NCBI RefSeq assembly: GCF_025717675.1
Contig: NZ_JAJIRT010000001.1
Span: forward strand, 1,302,001-1,366,000
Reading direction: 5' to 3'
Source: Paucibacter sp. DJ2R-2
Lineage (GTDB): Bacteria; Pseudomonadota; Gammaproteobacteria; Burkholderiales; Burkholderiaceae_C
Length of the DNA stretch: 64,000 nt
A program made the position numbers and the translations under genes. Shown here piece by piece: positions 63,396-64,000 of this stretch. Numbering within the stretch: position 1 is the first letter of the stretch; the number at the start of each line of letters is the position of its first letter. The notes beneath the pieces were generated by a model. The model was not told where the DNA came from, did no database searches, and worked only from the letters and a program-made list of their open reading frames with translations.

Positions 63396-63857
63396 ATGAT
63401 CGGCCGCATCGTGCGATCGGCCGACTTTGAACGCGTGCTGGGTCGCCCCAGCCGCGTGCGCAGCAGTCACTTCGCCGTGCACCATCTGTCGGCCTCGCCG
63501 AGCCTGCCTGCCAAGGTCTTATCCACCGCTGCAGGCAAGTTATCAACAGGCAATGCACAAGAAGCCCACAGCCCTGTGGATGAAGCACTGCCGGACGGCC
63601 AGTGGTTGGGGGTCATCGTGCCCAAACGCCATGCCCGCCGCTCCGTCACGCGCTCCCTGCTGAAGCGCCAAATCCGCGCCGCCTTTGCCGACCAGCCGCT
63701 TTTGCCGCCGGGTCTGTGGGTGGTGCGTTTGCGCACGCCTTTTGATCGCAAGCAGTTCCCCAGCGCCGCCTCCGATGCGCTGCGTGCTGCTGCGCATGCC
63801 GAACTCGCCCAGTTGCTGAACCGCCTGTTGCCACGCAACACGCCGGCTCAGCCCTGA
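63396..63857 (+). CDS. rnpA: Ribonuclease P protein component
   Basis: A 153-residue basic protein. The RNR signature is KRHARRSVTRSLLKRQIRAAF. The N-terminal VRSADFERVLGRPSRVRSSHFAVHH fits the family. It assists the RNase P RNA in tRNA 5'-end processing. Between residues 40 and 65 the protein has a loop longer than usual; the DNA coding for it holds three near-consensus DnaA boxes. It lies 23 bases after rpmH. Confidence 0.97.
   Translation: MIGRIVRSADFERVLGRPSRVRSSHFAVHHLSASPSLPAKVLSTAAGKLSTGNAQEAHSPVDEALPDGQWLGVIVPKRHARRSVTRSLLKRQIRAAFADQPLLPPGLWVVRLRTPFDRKQFPSAASDALRAAAHAELAQLLNRLLPRNTPAQP
63519..63583. promoter_or_regulatory. Cluster of near-consensus DnaA boxes inside rnpA
   Basis: TTATCCACC (63519-63527), TTATCAACA (63540-63548) and TGTGGATGA (63575-63583, minus-strand TCATCCACA) each differ from TTATCCACA by one base. 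Three in 65 bases within a coding region is more than expected in GC-rich DNA. Confidence 0.5.
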
Positions 63858-63884
63858 GCGGCTGCCGCATTCCTGCCAGCCGCC

Positions 63885-64000
63885 ATGGCCCACGACCCCG
63901 CCGCCCCTTCGATTGCGCAGCGCGCTTTGGTCGGCCTGGTGCGTGGCTACCGCCTGCTGCTGAGCCCCTGGCTGGGCAGCGCCTGCCGTTTCGAGCCGAC
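63885..64000 (+). CDS. yidD: Membrane protein insertion efficiency factor YidD, N-terminal part
   Basis: The gene runs off the right edge; 38 codons are present: MAHDPAAPSIAQRALVGL, then VRGYRLLLSPWLGSACRFEP. The YRLLLSPWLGxxCRFxPT motif is the YidD hallmark. YidD aids YidC in inserting inner-membrane proteins; yidC normally follows. Starts 27 bases after rnpA. Confidence 0.93.
   Translation, partial: MAHDPAAPSIAQRALVGLVRGYRLLLSPWLGSACRFEP

Overview
This 64 kb window is high-GC bacterial DNA. It ends at a classic replication-origin neighbourhood: dnaA, dnaN and gyrB run leftwards from about 62.6 kb, and rpmH, rnpA and yidD run rightwards from 63.2 kb. The gene content (LuxR/LuxI with an RsaM-like protein, a fused 5-oxoprolinase, HPPD with a LysR regulator, a Pls/PosA-type NRPS-like protein, an SSB with a Gly-rich linker) fits a betaproteobacterium of the order Burkholderiales, most likely a Roseateles/Mitsuaria-like member of the Sphaerotilaceae. 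That placement is inference from gene style, not from a database match.

Region by region. 0-5 kb: the tail of a MacB-like permease, a membrane-anchored protein of unknown function and a fused HyuA-HyuB type 5-oxoprolinase. 5.2-16 kb: the most interesting part. A quorum-sensing locus (luxR, rsaM-like, luxI) is followed by what reads as a quorum-sensing-linked RiPP (ribosomally made, modified peptide) cluster. It holds a 54-residue precursor peptide, an M50 membrane protease with a possible peptide-recognition domain, a protein of the lipid A acyltransferase fold whose catalytic acidic residue is missing, a radical SAM/SPASM maturase, a MacA-like adaptor, a MacB-like ATPase and permease, and an exported protein. 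A 21-base sequence found upstream of luxI recurs, inside a perfect 10-bp inverted repeat, upstream of the exported-protein gene. 16-20.6 kb: ssb, whose tail-coding end is present in three tandem copies, a transglutaminase-like protein, and a LytS/LytR-type two-component system translationally coupled to a DUF2807 protein.

20.7-38 kb: mostly housekeeping and metabolic genes: a dGTPase-like protein that has lost its HD residues, a cupin, RecQ, a solute-binding protein, an M13 peptidase, an Ala/Pro/Thr-rich exported protein, 4-hydroxyphenylpyruvate dioxygenase with its LysR regulator, a VOC protein, an MFS transporter with an AraC-type regulator, an M64-type peptidase, a branched-chain amino-acid-type binding protein and an S1/P1 nuclease. 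38-44 kb: an Lrp-type regulator and a Pls/PosA NRPS-like membrane protein with a phosphopantetheinyl transferase. 44-46 kb: small proteins, including a lone MNT-type nucleotidyltransferase.

46.4-56.8 kb: a defence-type block directly downstream of gyrB. It holds a membrane-linked Mrr-like nuclease, a methyltransferase-HNH fusion, and a coupled Type III-like mod-res-HNH operon. 57-64 kb: gyrB, dnaN, dnaA, a 646-base intergenic region that is the likely oriC, rpmH, rnpA and the start of yidD. No rRNA gene, tRNA gene, CRISPR array or transposase was recognised.
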